Assembly: GCA_027625915.1 (NCBI GenBank)
Contig: JANTQA010000015.1
Coordinates: 6,849,001 to 6,913,000, forward strand
DNA from: Anaeramoeba flamelloides
Lineage: Eukaryota; Metamonada; Anaeramoebidae
Reading direction: 5' to 3'
DNA: 64,000 nt
Shown here: positions 49,059-60,160 of the stretch, piece by piece
Position numbering within the stretch: position 1 is the stretch's first letter
How the letters are laid out: the number at the start of each line of letters is the position of its first letter
Position numbers and translations under genes: made by a program
Notes under the pieces: generated by a model
Told to the model about the DNA's origin: nothing
The model's database searches: none
The model's input: the letters and a program-made list of their open reading frames with translations, nothing else

Positions 49059-51067
49059 ATTTATTTATTTATATATATATATATATAAGGTATTTCCAAA
49101 AAAGTGAGGCATTTTTTTTACATTTAATAAAATACCATCTTTGTTATTGAAAGTATTCATTAATAGACATTACTAAAACAAGTTTAATATTAAATCAATT
49201 GAATAAATGGATAAGGTATTTATTTCAAAATATATTCAATGGAATATTTCCGAAAAATGAAAAAAAGCTCTTATTTTGGAGAAAACAATGTATGACCAAT
49301 TTCAATAAAAAACTGGAAATATGGAAAGAATACAAATAATTTTATAAATAATAAAATACATTATATATTTTCAATTCTATTTGAAAATTTTTTGAGGTTA
49401 AATAGGTTAAGAAAACAATTTTTTCATCAAAAAAAATAATAAACACCAATTTTAACTCTAAAAAATATCTGATAAAAGCAAGATCAGAAAATGTATTATC
49501 TTTTATTTATATAATACAATACTAAGAAAAAAATTGAATTATTATTAAGAGCCGATAAATGGTATTTAATTATTTTAGATCTTTAAATCCTTTTTGAAGA
49601 TAGAGTTTAAAAGATATATTCTAAAATAAATTTGTCCCATTTTTTTGGAAATAGCTTATATCAAAATAATTTTGGAAAAGAAAAAAAAATAAGAACCTTT
49701 TATGGAGAAAAAACGAGTTACTACAAAATTTCAATACAAATGGTAAAAGGTAAAGGATAAAAAAGAATTTTCCAATAATAAAATTCTGAAAAAGTTTTTC
49801 AATTCTAATTCTCTTTGGAAAGAAATTTTTAGGATCAAAAAGAAAAAAATAACTACCAATTTTCACACCAAGAAAATTCCATCTAAAAAAAGAATTAGAT
49901 AAAAATTATATATATTTTTTTTCTCAAAAAAAATATTAGAAAAAATATAAAAAATGATGCTATATTTTTGAGATCTAGGTCACTTGTTATATTTGATATT
50001 ATTTACCAAATGTTGTTGTATTGGTATAAGCTTTTCATTTCTGGATAGAAAAAATAAGCTAAAATTTAATAAAAATTTGGAGAATTTTATTAAAATAAAA
50101 ATATCTTGTGTAATGATTTAAAGTGCTCTATTAAGTTTTTTATGGGATTGAAAATACAAATGAGAAAAGTGAAAATTTCTAGTTGAAAAAATATTGAATC
50201 ATTTTTTCCAAAAAAAAAAAAAAATTGTAGAATTTTAATATTTCTTTTCACTAAAAATATTATTAATCGGTGCTTTAAAATGAAAAAAATGTAGAGTTTT
50301 CGAATTAAAACTTTTAACTTTTGATGTCAACAATAGTTCAAAAAAGTAGGTAATTTATTAATAGAAATTGGAAAAATTAGTTTCATTTTATTATTTTTTT
50401 TAAAAAAAAATGACAGAATTTTTTAAATAGAAAATAACAAATTATTTTTTATTTTTTGAGTGAAGTTTGTTGGTTACTATGTTTTATGGTGCACACTTTC
50501 ACACTATTCAATTCCAATCAGATGACAAATATATTCCAGATGAAGTTCCAATGTACCATGATATTTTGGAACAAATTTTGAAATGAATGATATATTTTAT
50601 TTGTTGTTTTTAAAATAAATCACTATTTCAGACAAAGATCACAAAGTGTGAAAAAAAAATTGAAATTTTAAAAAATTTTTTTATTTTCTATTTTTTAATA
50701 TTTTTGGTCTCAAAAAATAATATCCGCTATTGATTTTTTTTGAAAAAAAAAAACATCTGAATATATTTTTCTCTCAATGCATTCGCATCTAAAAAAAGAA
50801 ATATATTCGATATTTTTTTTTAAAAAAATCAATAACTGCTGTAATTCTTGATATGATTGATATTTTTTGGAAAAAAATACCCTTACACAATTTAAAAAAT
50901 ATCACCACACAACAAACTATTTAATACTTTAATAAAAAAGCTGATTGATCAGAACAATGATAAAAAGACGAAATGAAAATTTGAAAAAAACCAACTATTT
51001 TACATTTTTTGTTATTATTTTTTCAATAAATTGAGTTTTCAAAAAAAAAGGATCAATTTTTTTTTGA
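49059..51067. other. Intergenic, AT-rich
   Basis: About 2 kb with no supported gene apart from a short coding-like fragment at 50479-50586. TA repeat near 49073. Confidence 0.45.
50479..50586 (+). pseudogene. Possible coding fragment (35 codons)
   Basis: A short frame from ATG to TGA reads MFYGAHFHTIQFQSDD, then KYIPDEVPMYHDILEQILK. Its composition (Asp, Glu, His, Pro, Gln) is unlike the Lys/Asn/Phe/Ile text produced by random AT-rich DNA here. No upstream exon could be joined and I do not recognise a family. It could be the last exon of a decayed gene. Confidence 0.25.
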
Positions 51068-51290
51068 CAAAACAAATCATATTTATCGATTAAGCAACAG
51101 GGTACAGAATTCCTGTTAAAATATAAACAATATGAACAAGGCTATCAAGAGTTGTTGAGGACTAATATCCAACTACCCCTACATTTAATACTACGAGCAT
51201 GGTTTAAATCTTTCAAAGATTCAAAAAAAAACAAAATCAACCTTTTCAATTATTTTCTTAACCATCTTTATAATAATAATTTTGTTTTAG
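51068..51290 (+). pseudogene. Possible coding fragment of unknown family
   Basis: An open stretch without an early ATG reads QQGTEFLLKYKQYEQGYQEL and then LRTNIQLPLHLILRAWFKSF, a balanced composition unlike the surrounding non-coding DNA. After about 51290 the frame dissolves into AT-driven sequence. It may be an exon remnant of an unrecognised gene; whether it belongs with the fragment about 500 bp upstream is unknown. Confidence 0.3.
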
Positions 51291-51664
51291 GAACAAATAT
51301 TTTTATGAAAAAAAAAAAAACAAACACAAACCACATGTCAGAAAAAACTGTATATATAAATTGTCAAACATTTACAAACTATACTTCTTTCCCAAAAGCA
51401 ATTATTTGCGGTTGTATAATCATCGTTTTTATTTTTTTTTAAGATTTTTTTTTAAGATTTTAGATCTTTCTTTATCCTTTTTAGTTTTTTTTTACATTAC
51501 CATAAATTCTACGTTAATTGGTTGTAAAGGATAATTATTTTTCTTTGGTCCACATTGTTTATGCGACTCTTAAAAATCTATTATGAATCTCATTTCACAA
51601 TAAATTCTTAAATTTTTTATCAAGGATCTTTATTTCCAATGTCTTTTTTCAAATTTTTGTTATA

Positions 51665-51858
51665 CATTCAGTTTAAAATTTAAAACACAAACTTTCAAAA
51701 AAATTTAAGGGGCAAATATAATCTCAAATTAAGGCACAAAATTTAAAATCTAATAAAATTATTTGTGTAAACAAATATTTCAAAAAATGACTTTTGTTGG
51801 AGATTTTTTGTGCCTTTAATTTCGTTGAAGGGGCGTGTCTTATAAGTGGAACTGACTT
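51665..51858. mobile_element. Palindromic MITE (family 1), decayed copy
   Basis: Left arm ACACAAACTTTCAAAAAAAT and right arm AATTTCGTTGAAGGGGCGTG then GTGGAACTGACTT; TA on both sides (51663-51664, 51859-51860). Intermediate decay. Confidence 0.8.
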
Positions 51859-51860
51859 TA

Positions 51861-52947
51861 ATTTCTTTTTTGAAATCTTCAAGTTTAAGAATCAACATAT
51901 AATTTGAGAGTATCGAAAAAGAAATTTTTAGAATCTCCAAAAAGTAACTATTTCTGAGATCTTTTAATTTTAAAGATTAACCCAAAAACTATTAACATAA
52001 AAACCCAAAAAAATTATTATTTTTTTTTTGTTTTTTATAAGGTTAATTGTAACATCCATTTATATTTCAAATAGTTCATAAATAATAAGATAAATCAATC
52101 TCTTAGTAAATTATTAAAAAAAAATTAATTTTTTTAGCTCTTAACCTATATTTCAAAATAAATTTAAAAAAAGATATTTTGGTACTTTGGAGTCCAAGGA
52201 TTGATAACTAAACCTTTAAATTTGTCTTGAAATTCATATTTTTTTTGGAAATTCTTGTTTTTTTTACTTATATTAAGATCTTTTTAATTGATGGGATATT
52301 TAAATAAACTAAATTCCAAAAATGTGGACCCAGTTTAAACTGTTGTAGGAATAACAATTTCAAACTTTACATTCAATTTGGAAATAATTTTTATTATACT
52401 AACTATTTCATATTTTTGTCTTTTTTGTTTTATTAGCATTTTCTTTTTTCCCAGTTAGGTAAATTTATTTCATTAGATCAGGAACTTTTTTCCATGAACG
52501 ATAGAATGTTTAGTTGTGAATTTTTTAAATTGGAAAATCAACATATAATTGGTCAATGATATCTTATCATTTGATCAATCAACAATTCGTATGTGAAATT
52601 TCAACAAATTTATCAAATACATTTTTTGTTCAGCTTGTTTCATTATTTTGGATACACAAGATATTTATTTTTTTATTATATATATATATATATTTTTATT
52701 TGGCTGAAAACAATTACTTAGAAAAACATTAATACTACACAACACTACAAGGAAAATTTTTTCAAAAAAAATCTCTAAATTTTGTATTTTTGAAATATAC
52801 TCATATAATAAACATTATTATACATAACAATTTTCAATGGGGTTTACAACTTTAATAGATATTAATAGGAATTGAAAAAAAAATGAAATTTTTCAGTAAT
52901 ATTTTTTTCATTTCTAATTGTAAAATTTTTGAATTTTTTAATTGACT
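51861..52947. other. Intergenic, AT-rich
   Basis: About 1.1 kb between two MITE copies. A TA array lies near 52676-52693. No gene seen. Confidence 0.45.
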
Positions 52948-52949
52948 TA

Positions 52950-53145
52950 CAGTCAGTTTCACTTTTAAGGTACAAACTTTCAACGAAATTTAAGGCACAC
53001 AAAACTCTCAAATTAAGGAACAAAATTTGTAATTATTTTTTTTACAATTTATTTTACTAGAATCTGAATTCTGTGCTTTAATTTGAGATTTTTATTGTGC
53101 CTTAAATTTCGTTGAAAGTTTGTACCTTAAAAGTGAAACTGACTG
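52950..53145. mobile_element. Palindromic MITE (family 1), fresh copy
   Basis: A 196-bp palindrome beginning CAGTCAGTTTCACTTTTAAG, flanked by TA at 52948-52949 and 53146-53147. Arms nearly identical to those at 14760. Confidence 0.92.
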
Positions 53146-53649
53146 TAGCAGAGAGATAATTTTCAAGTATTTTTTTAATGGTCTAAAATGAAACATATTT
53201 TTCAATTTGAAAATAGCACAAAATATTCCAATCAAAAGATATCGCTAAATTAAATTGAAAAACTGATTTTTTATCTGTTTTTGGAATATTTTTTATCATT
53301 TTATTTTTTTTCCATGTTTGAGTTTTTATATACGTTCCCGGTTTTTTTCTGCAAATTACTTTAACATTTATTCGTTTTTCAATCTTAATGCTCAATCAAA
53401 AATTAATTCATTTCAACTTTTTCCAATATAAAAATACCCTGAAAATAGGTGTTTTTTTCAAAAGTCGGTATTTTTGAAAAGGGGGGAATTCAGATTTTCA
53501 AGAGTTTAATAGCTATCCTTTTTTTATTACATAAAATTATGATAACTTTGAAAAAATAATTTATAAAAGAAGTATAACTTAAATCCAAGGTATAGTTTTG
53601 GCTAACTTTAATTTTAGGTATTTAAATTTTCCTTGTAGTGAAGTATAAA

Positions 53650-55110
53650 TTGAAAAAAATTGAATTTATAAATATTGGATCTCTGGACGAATTACTCATC
53701 ATTCCAAAATCAAAATAATCTGAAAAATTGATTTTTCAAGTTTAGAGCTCTTTATCTTCTCTAATTTAGAAGTTATTCTCAATTTTCGATTTTTTATCAA
53801 AAAAATTTTTTTTTTGAAATTTTGAATTTTTCATTTTTAAAAAAGGTATATTTTAACACAAAAATAATTTTTTTCTGGTATTTTAAAGATCATCTTACTA
53901 GGGTAATTTTTGATTAAAAATGTGATTTTGGTGAAAAAAAATTGAAAAAATTAAGGTTTTAAAAAAAATTTTTTTTTTGAAAATTTTATACTACTCTTTT
54001 GATTTTCCCATTTTTGATTTACTCAAATTTTATATTTATAATATATTTTAAACTACCATAGTTATAAAATTTTTAATTTTGAAATTTTTTTTTAGATTAC
54101 AGTCAGTTCCACTTTTAAGGCACAAACTTTCAACAAAATTTAAGGTACCAAAAAATCTCAAATTAAAGCACAAAATTCAAATTCTTGTAAAAATAAATTG
54201 TAAAAATATAAATTCGAAATCTTGTGCCTTAATTTGAGATTTTTTGGTGCCTTAAATTTTGTTGAAAGTTTGTGCCTTAAAAGTGAAACTGACTTGAAAA
54301 AAAAATTTTTTTTTATTTTTTTTTCACTTTTATCAAAGTTAATTATAAAAATACAAAGTTACTGTGAATATTAGTTGATAAAATGAAATATAAAAATCTA
54401 TTTGATATAGACAAAAATTTTATTTTTATTATTGTTGTGAAGTTTTTAAATTTAAACTTTATGAGGTTTAGAGGTTTCGAAAATATTTAGTATTTAAAAT
54501 GGATGTTTTTGACTTTTTTCAAAATTGAAAATTTTAAAAAATGTATATAAAAAATTTTTTTCAAAATTTTTTTTAATGTTCTAAAAATTGGTAACTTTAA
54601 AAAAAAAAGTTTTTTTAAACATCTCAAAAAAATGATTTTTATTTTTATTTTAACTGAAAAAATAATGTTTAAAAAAAAATTTTTTTTTTAATAGGAAAAC
54701 TCCAGTAAATTTTCATTTTTTTCTAATTTTTCATAAAAAAATTCACATTACCGATATTTTGAAAAAAAAATTATTATACCTAATCTTATTTTATCTAAAT
54801 ATTCATTTTTTCAAATTTTTTGATAGTGTAATCACTAGAAAAATATTAAAAAAATGCTAAAAAAATTAAAAACAAATTTTTACTAGAGTTTCCTATAAAA
54901 ATGATTTTTTTCAAAAAAAAAAATTATATAACTTTTTTTCAATTCAATTTTAAATTTGATAATTTTTTTACAATGAAAAAAAAAAAATTTTTTTAATCGT
55001 AAAAAACTTAGAGTTTTTTTTTTCAAAAAAAAACAATATATTAGAAAAATTACTCAATTAAAAATTCAATTTTATTATCTTCATATTTTTTATAATTTTA
55101 AAATATCCAA
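53650..55110. other. Extreme A-run/T-run tract around a MITE
   Basis: Outside the MITE this is made largely of alternating runs of five to ten A and T with very little G or C and no open frame. Such A-tract-rich DNA is predicted to be curved or nucleosome-poor and resembles matrix-attachment or centromere-type sequence in other eukaryotes. No function can be assigned from sequence alone. Confidence 0.35.
54100..54295. mobile_element. Palindromic MITE (family 1), fairly fresh copy
   Basis: Begins CAGTCAGTTCCACTTTTAAG after TA (54098-54099). The right end reads GTGAAACTGACTTG, so the last bases and the right-hand TA are altered. About 950 bp from the previous copy. Confidence 0.88.
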
Positions 55111-55112
55111 TA

Positions 55113-55192
55113 ATTAATCATTAACTCAGCGATAGAGCACCGAGATATCAAAATTTGAAAAGTGTGTAGCCGGAGTTCGATTCCCGATTAGA
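55113..55192 (+). tRNA. tRNA-like sequence (tRNA relic or SINE head)
   Basis: TAACTCAGCGATAGAGCA (from 55122) is a good match to a tRNA D-arm/A box, with CTC pairing GAG across AGCGATA. GAGTTCGATTCCC (from 55173) matches the T-loop/B box. TAATC (from 55115) can pair with GATTA (55186-55190) as part of an acceptor stem. The stretch between the boxes is about seven bases too long, and neither a standard anticodon stem nor a full T stem forms, so no anticodon can be read. Best read as a degenerate tRNA or tRNA-derived SINE; no second copy seen in the window. Confidence 0.4.
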
Positions 55193-56639
55193 TCAATTAA
55201 ATTAAAAATTTTTTATACTTTTTTTTTAAATTTTTTATATATAATTTGATCAATTAAAGTGTACGTGTTTGCTACCTGAATTTACCTTTAAATCTTTTCA
55301 AAAATTTTTTTTTCAAAAATTCAAATCCTCTTAAGGTACCAAAATTCGGATAAATGCTGGTAACTAAGTAGTTTTTTCTGTATGGGGAGTAGAAGATTTT
55401 AAATTATTTATATATACTAATATCTACAATTAAAAAAATTTTTTTTTTTTTTTTTCAAAAAAAAAAACTTTAAAATTTATTTTAATATATGGGGTTCACT
55501 ATATAAACTATATAAAAACAATCTCAATTTTTCATTTTTTTGGGGGTCTTATATTTTTCGAGTTATTGCCCAAAATAGCTGTGAAAAATCACAATTAAAA
55601 AATTTGTATATAAAAATCGATTTTGGGGAATATCTCGAAAACTAGACGTCCTAGAGACTTCTAAACACCAAAAATCGAAATTTAAGAAAATTTTGAATTT
55701 GTTGAGCAATAAAAAAATTTTTGATCCCAATTTTATATTTACTATTGTGTAGTTAACTTAAATGTGTTTTTATATTACTTTTGGATAAATGTAATATGTC
55801 CTTAATAAAATTAAGCACTATATTTTTCTGATTAATATTTTTCGAAATTAAGAACTAACTTAATTCAATTAACCACTGTGATAATTTTTTTTAGAATAAA
55901 AACACTCTCAACTTTTGAATATCTAAAATATTTTTTGAAATTACTGTGCTCCTATTTATTTTTTTTTTGAAAAATTTGGGTTGAGAAAAGTTTTAAATGA
56001 AAGAATAAGTTTATGTATTAAATTAAAATGCTTTTCCAGAAAGTTTATCCTTTTTAGTTTAACTTTTTTTTAATTTTACCATTTAAAACTAAAAAAATCA
56101 TTTGAGGACCAAATTAGTCACTTTTGTGAAAAGAAAATTACCATAATTTAGAATTTGTTATTTTAAATGAGTTAAAATAAGATAGTGTATCTAAAAATAT
56201 ACATAATTTCAAGTGTGAATTCAATGATTTTGGCAAAAAAATGTTTTTGAAGAAAAAGCTAAATTGAAACTTTATTTATTTTTATTTTATCATTTTGTTT
56301 TTTTAATTGTATTAATGGAAAGTATTTGATCAGTTTTTCATTTTTAGTGTTTTTTAGGTCGTAGGGACATATATTGATTTTTATTTTGCCTATTTTTGAT
56401 TTTCAGTGTGTCAAAATTTTAGGAATAGGGTTTAGTTTTTGCTACTTTACTATCCGATTTTTTTGGACATTTGAATGACTGATTGATAATGTGGTTTACC
56501 TTCAATGAAAACATTCTTTTGGTTTTGAATTCTATTTGGTAGACACTAATCCCTTAAGGAAAAAAAAATTCAAAAAAATTTTATTTTTTATTTTTTCCTT
56601 TTATCTATTTTTAAGTTAAATTTCGTCTGTATCCAAATT
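55193..56639. other. Intergenic, upstream of the nitroreductase
   Basis: No gene recognised. Around 55540-55700 the sequence is less homopolymeric (for example TCTCGAAAACTAGACGTCCT) than its surroundings and may be part of a dispersed repeat not otherwise present in the window. Confidence 0.35.
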
Positions 56640-57179
56640 ATGGAACAATCCATTGAAACAATTACCAAAAGAAGATCAATGAGGGCGTATGAAGAAAAAG
56701 AAGTTTCTGAAGAGACACTTTCAGAAATCATTCGTATTGCAAGAAGTGCGCCATCTGCAGGGAACCTCCAAAGCTATTATATCTTGTCTGTTCGAAATAA
56801 GCAACTTTTAAAAAAGCTCTGGAAACACTCAATGGAACAAGATCAAGTTAAAGATTGTAGTGTGCTACTTGTCTTTTGTGCTGATCTCGAGCAGTCTGCC
56901 AAAAAATATAGATCACGTGGGCGTGATTTGTATTGTATCCAAGACGCAACAATCGTCTGTGCATATGCTCAACTTGCTTGTCAATTTTTTGGCCTGGGAT
57001 CGTGCTGGGTTGGCTCCTTTTTTGAGGAAGAAGTTGCAGAAACTCTTGAGCTTGACCAAACCAAATATCTACCAATAGCACTTTTGCCAATCGGCTTCAC
57101 ACACCCAGACGAGAAAAAGCGAATGGCTAAAAGGCCAAAAAAAAGAAAGGATTTGGAAGAAGTTTACAAAAAGCTCTAG
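56640..57179 (+). CDS. Nitroreductase-family flavoprotein, probably of prokaryotic origin
   Basis: A 179-residue FMN-dependent oxidoreductase that passes electrons from NAD(P)H to nitro compounds, quinones or similar acceptors; the true substrate is unknown. The N-terminal KRRSMRAY carries the Arg-Arg-Ser that binds the FMN phosphate (residues 11-13). RSAPSAGNLQSYY (35-47) is the flavin/active-site loop, GLGSCWVGSF (about 117-126) the second FMN segment, and a Lys/Arg-rich PKKRKDLEEV tail replaces the usual RxPLEEVV. Length is typical of compact bacterial and archaeal members. It is intronless, visibly richer in G and C than its surroundings, and ends in TAG where the other intact genes end in TAA. 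These points suggest lateral transfer, useful in an oxygen-poor lifestyle, but a database tree is needed. It has no gene neighbours within 6 kb. Confidence 0.92.
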   Translation: MEQSIETITKRRSMRAYEEKEVSEETLSEIIRIARSAPSAGNLQSYYILSVRNKQLLKKLWKHSMEQDQVKDCSVLLVFCADLEQSAKKYRSRGRDLYCIQDATIVCAYAQLACQFFGLGSCWVGSFFEEEVAETLELDQTKYLPIALLPIGFTHPDEKKRMAKRPKKRKDLEEVYKKL

Positions 57180-57568
57180 GCTGATAAAAAAGAATCCGTT
57201 GTTATCGAAATCATAACAGATCTGAAAAGTCAACACTCCATCTTTTTCTTGTTTTTTGACAAACAAAAATGTTAACTTTTGTATTTCTGTTTTTTGATTG
57301 TAAAAAATCAATAATTGTCACCCATCACATTTAATGATTTTAATAATTAACAAAACTTCAAAAAGATTGTTGAGACAAGAAATCTTGTTTAATTGATTAA
57401 ATTAGATTTTTCCTTTGTCTTTTTGTTTGAAAAATTACAATTCAAAAAAAACTAAAAACACGATTTATTTTTTATTGTTCTTATTTTGAACCAATCCCAT
57501 TTTTTAGTGTTAAGAATTTGCTTGAGTAACCAAAACAACTTCTAATTCTTGAATTTATTAAATTTTCA
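57180..57568. other. Intergenic, downstream of the nitroreductase
   Basis: About 390 bp of AT-rich DNA with no gene or clear polyadenylation signal seen. Confidence 0.4.
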
Positions 57569-58109
57569 GGTTCACAATCCCTGGAATTTGAAAAAAGATT
57601 ATCTTGTGTAGGATGTGGCGACTTGTTATTTTGATTCTTATCTGATCGATCTTTGGATTTGGTCTCGGTTTTAATAGTGGTTAAAAATTGCAATTTTTGA
57701 CAATATTTTATTTTTTTTTCCAAAATCCAAATTGAAGAGTGTAAGGTTAATATATACGAAGGTACTTAATAATATATTTTGAGATTTGTGGGTTTTTAAT
57801 TGAAAATTCTTCTTTAGATTGGATACATTTTATTTCGTACTTTGAAAAAATTTATTTTTTTTTAGTTAATTGAGTAAAAGTTAAATAAATTTTAATTTAC
57901 AACCCCCATAAATCCAAATTTTTTTTTTAATATCTACCAGTCTATTAATTTTACACCCTTCAATTCAGATTTCGAAAAAAAAACATAAATTTTTTAAAAG
58001 TACATAAAAAATCACTCCAAGCCGTATATCAATTAGATAAGAATCAAAATAACAAGTTGTCACAACCAACAAAAGATATTTTTTTTTCCAGTTTCAGAGA
58101 TTATAAACC
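57569..58109. mobile_element. Foldback element (family 2), older copy
   Basis: Left end GGTTCACAATCCCTGGAATT and right end TTTCAGAGATTATAAACC. Inner blocks (AACAAGTTGTCACA, TTATCTGATCGATC, CAATTCAGATTTCG) line up in order with the copy at 39477. The arms differ from each other at many sites and the TTAA flanks are gone, so this is a much older insertion. Confidence 0.78.
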
Positions 58110-58961
58110 ATAATTGGTTTGTTTGAAAAGTAACAATGGAATTTTTAAATTTTGTAGAAGTTGTTTTTGAAAAACCTTTTTTAAATATTATCAAAGCTGG
58201 TTACACTTTATTGAAAGATGGAATATATAAGAAGAATAACGGGGTTAAAATTAAATCTTTTTTGAAAAAAAATAAACTCAGCCATATTTTTCCTGTTTTT
58301 TTTTATTTTTTGGAATGTGGAAATTTTATCTTTTGTAGTGAATTGAAATACAATAAATTAATCAAAAAAAAAAAAAAAAAAAAAATGATATAAAAGAATA
58401 GTGATTACAAGGCAAGTCAAGAGTATCCCAATTTTTTTAATTAACAAGTATTTTTAGAAAATTTATTAGAGAATTCATTTATTGATAAAATAATTTTGAA
58501 AATTTTCAAATAAAATAAAGGTAAATTTTGAATTAGGTAGTAAATAGTTTTATCAATCGGGTAAATTCTTCGAAAAAAAATCAAAATTATAAATTTTTTA
58601 CAAGTTTGGTTTACTCGACAACATTTGAAGTCAATGAATAGGTTGCACGCCAAACCAACAATTCTTATTTCCTAAAATATTTTGATCATGTGTATTTTTT
58701 CTAGAATGACGAATACATTTTCTCAAAAATACATATTGATATAATTTTTTTTATTTTTTCTAAAATTTTTATTTTTTTTTAATTTCTAAAAACTATCAAT
58801 TTTATATAGAAAATATTTTGAAAAAAAACAAAATATTTTTCAATTGAACAAAATTAAATAAATTTGATTCTTTTTTACTGGATTAATTATTCTTTAAATT
58901 TGCGAATTTAACTATATAATTAACCATATAATAGAGGTTTTAATAATATCTATACTTAAGC
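58110..58961. other. Intergenic, AT-rich
   Basis: An 85-codon open frame at 58136-58393 ends in poly-Lys over a poly-A run and shows no recognisable family; not supported as a gene. Nothing else seen. Confidence 0.4.
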
Positions 58962-59152
58962 CACGATAAAGTTACAAAAATCGAGATAATTTCTATCAAA
59001 TCGTGATATATCAGAAAATCGCGAAATTCAACATTATCTCGATATTATAACAAGTTGCGATATTCTAAAAAATCTCGATAATTATTTAAAAATCGCTGAT
59101 AAATGCCAAAATATCGCGATTAAAAAGTAATCGCGATATAATAGTTGATGGG
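58962..59152. repeat. Cluster of degenerate TATCGCGATA palindromes, left
   Basis: About ten short words in 190 bp are variants of TATCGCGATA, including ATCGAGATAA, ATCGTGATAT, AATCGCGAAA, ATCTCGATAT, TTGCGATATT, ATCTCGATAA, AATCGCTGAT, TATCGCGATT and AATCGCGATA. CG is otherwise scarce in this DNA, so the density is striking. The words are self-complementary and spaced about 15-25 bp apart. Confidence 0.75.
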
Positions 59153-60055
59153 TTTTTGGGCTAATTGAGAAATATTTTTACAAAGAAATTTTTTTTGATC
59201 GTAAAATAGATCAGGTGAAATAAAAGTTATTCATTGAAAAAACAATAAAAAAGATATTTGATTCAATCAAGGATAAGATCAAAGAGTTTTATTGTGTTTT
59301 CATTTGGTTTGGTTGTCAAACCTATGGATCTTTTTAGATCAACAACAATAAGAAACTAAAGAGAAATAAACATTATCTCAGTTAACCCTGTGTTGGAAAT
59401 TGCTTTGAATAATAATCTTCTAAAACAACCAACCCTTTATCTGCTCTTTAAAGAATGTGCTATAGGGTTAAATCATTTTCAATATTCCCAGAAAGCTAAA
59501 AGGGGTTGGATAACTCTTCATATACTTTCAAAGCATCCTTGCAAGATGATCAGCAATTATTAAGGTTTTTTATACAATACTTGTCCTCTTCTTCTTATTC
59601 TTCTTCTTTGGGTATCTTTGTATTGGGCAGAAAACACAATTAGAGCTTAGAGGTTTTTGTTTGATCGATGACCAATAAGAAGGAAAATTACTCTTTTTTC
59701 TTTTTAGTTATTTAAATTGTGAATGTAAAAACACCATTTTTAGAAAACACATCTATCTTATATTCAAGTGTATTGATGAAATGGAGAATTATAGTTTGAT
59801 GATAAAATTTGTTTGAGGATTTGATATTTTATTATAAAAAAAAATGAAAAGAAACAATTTTTTTTTCCACAACAAACAAACTGTTTCCTTTATAAAAATT
59901 TCTGTCTTTCAAAACTTTCAAACAATTGAAGACAATTTACAGCCCTTACAAACAATTTCAAACATTTTTAAATGGGGGGAATTGTTATAAAAGTCTCAAG
60001 GCTTTTAAAAGTCAATATATTTTTGTTAAGATTTCAAAAAAATAATTTTTCATTT
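59153..60055. other. Core between the two TATCGCGATA clusters
   Basis: About 0.9 kb. The part at 59260-59660 is less AT-biased than usual for this window (AACCTATGGATC, AAAGGGGTTGGATAACTC, GCATCCTTGCAAGATGATCA) but has no long open frame. It could be a non-coding RNA or the body of a non-autonomous element; nothing identifies it. Confidence 0.4.
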
Positions 60056-60158
60056 TTTCGCGATAATGTAAATATCGCGATTTTATGATTGTTCGTGATA
60101 AAGTTGGACTAATCGCGATTTTTTAATACTATCGCGATTTTACTGTTAATATCATGAT
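60056..60158. repeat. Cluster of degenerate TATCGCGATA palindromes, right
   Basis: TCGCGATAAT, ATATCGCGAT, TTCGTGATAA, AATCGCGATT, TATCGCGATT and TATCATGATA occur in about 100 bp. The word GTGATAAAGTTGG here is a counterpart of ACGATAAAGTTAC in the left cluster. It directly abuts the left end of a family-3 element. Confidence 0.75.
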
Positions 60159-60160
60159 AA

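Noticed and set aside
58136-58393. 85-codon frame next to the older family-2 element
   Set aside because: Ends in a poly-Lys run over poly-A, no homology recognised, no promoter or splice support.
59500-59560. TGATGATCA-like words in the core between the palindrome clusters, considered as a C/D snoRNA
   Set aside because: No matching terminal stem or correctly placed second box could be found.
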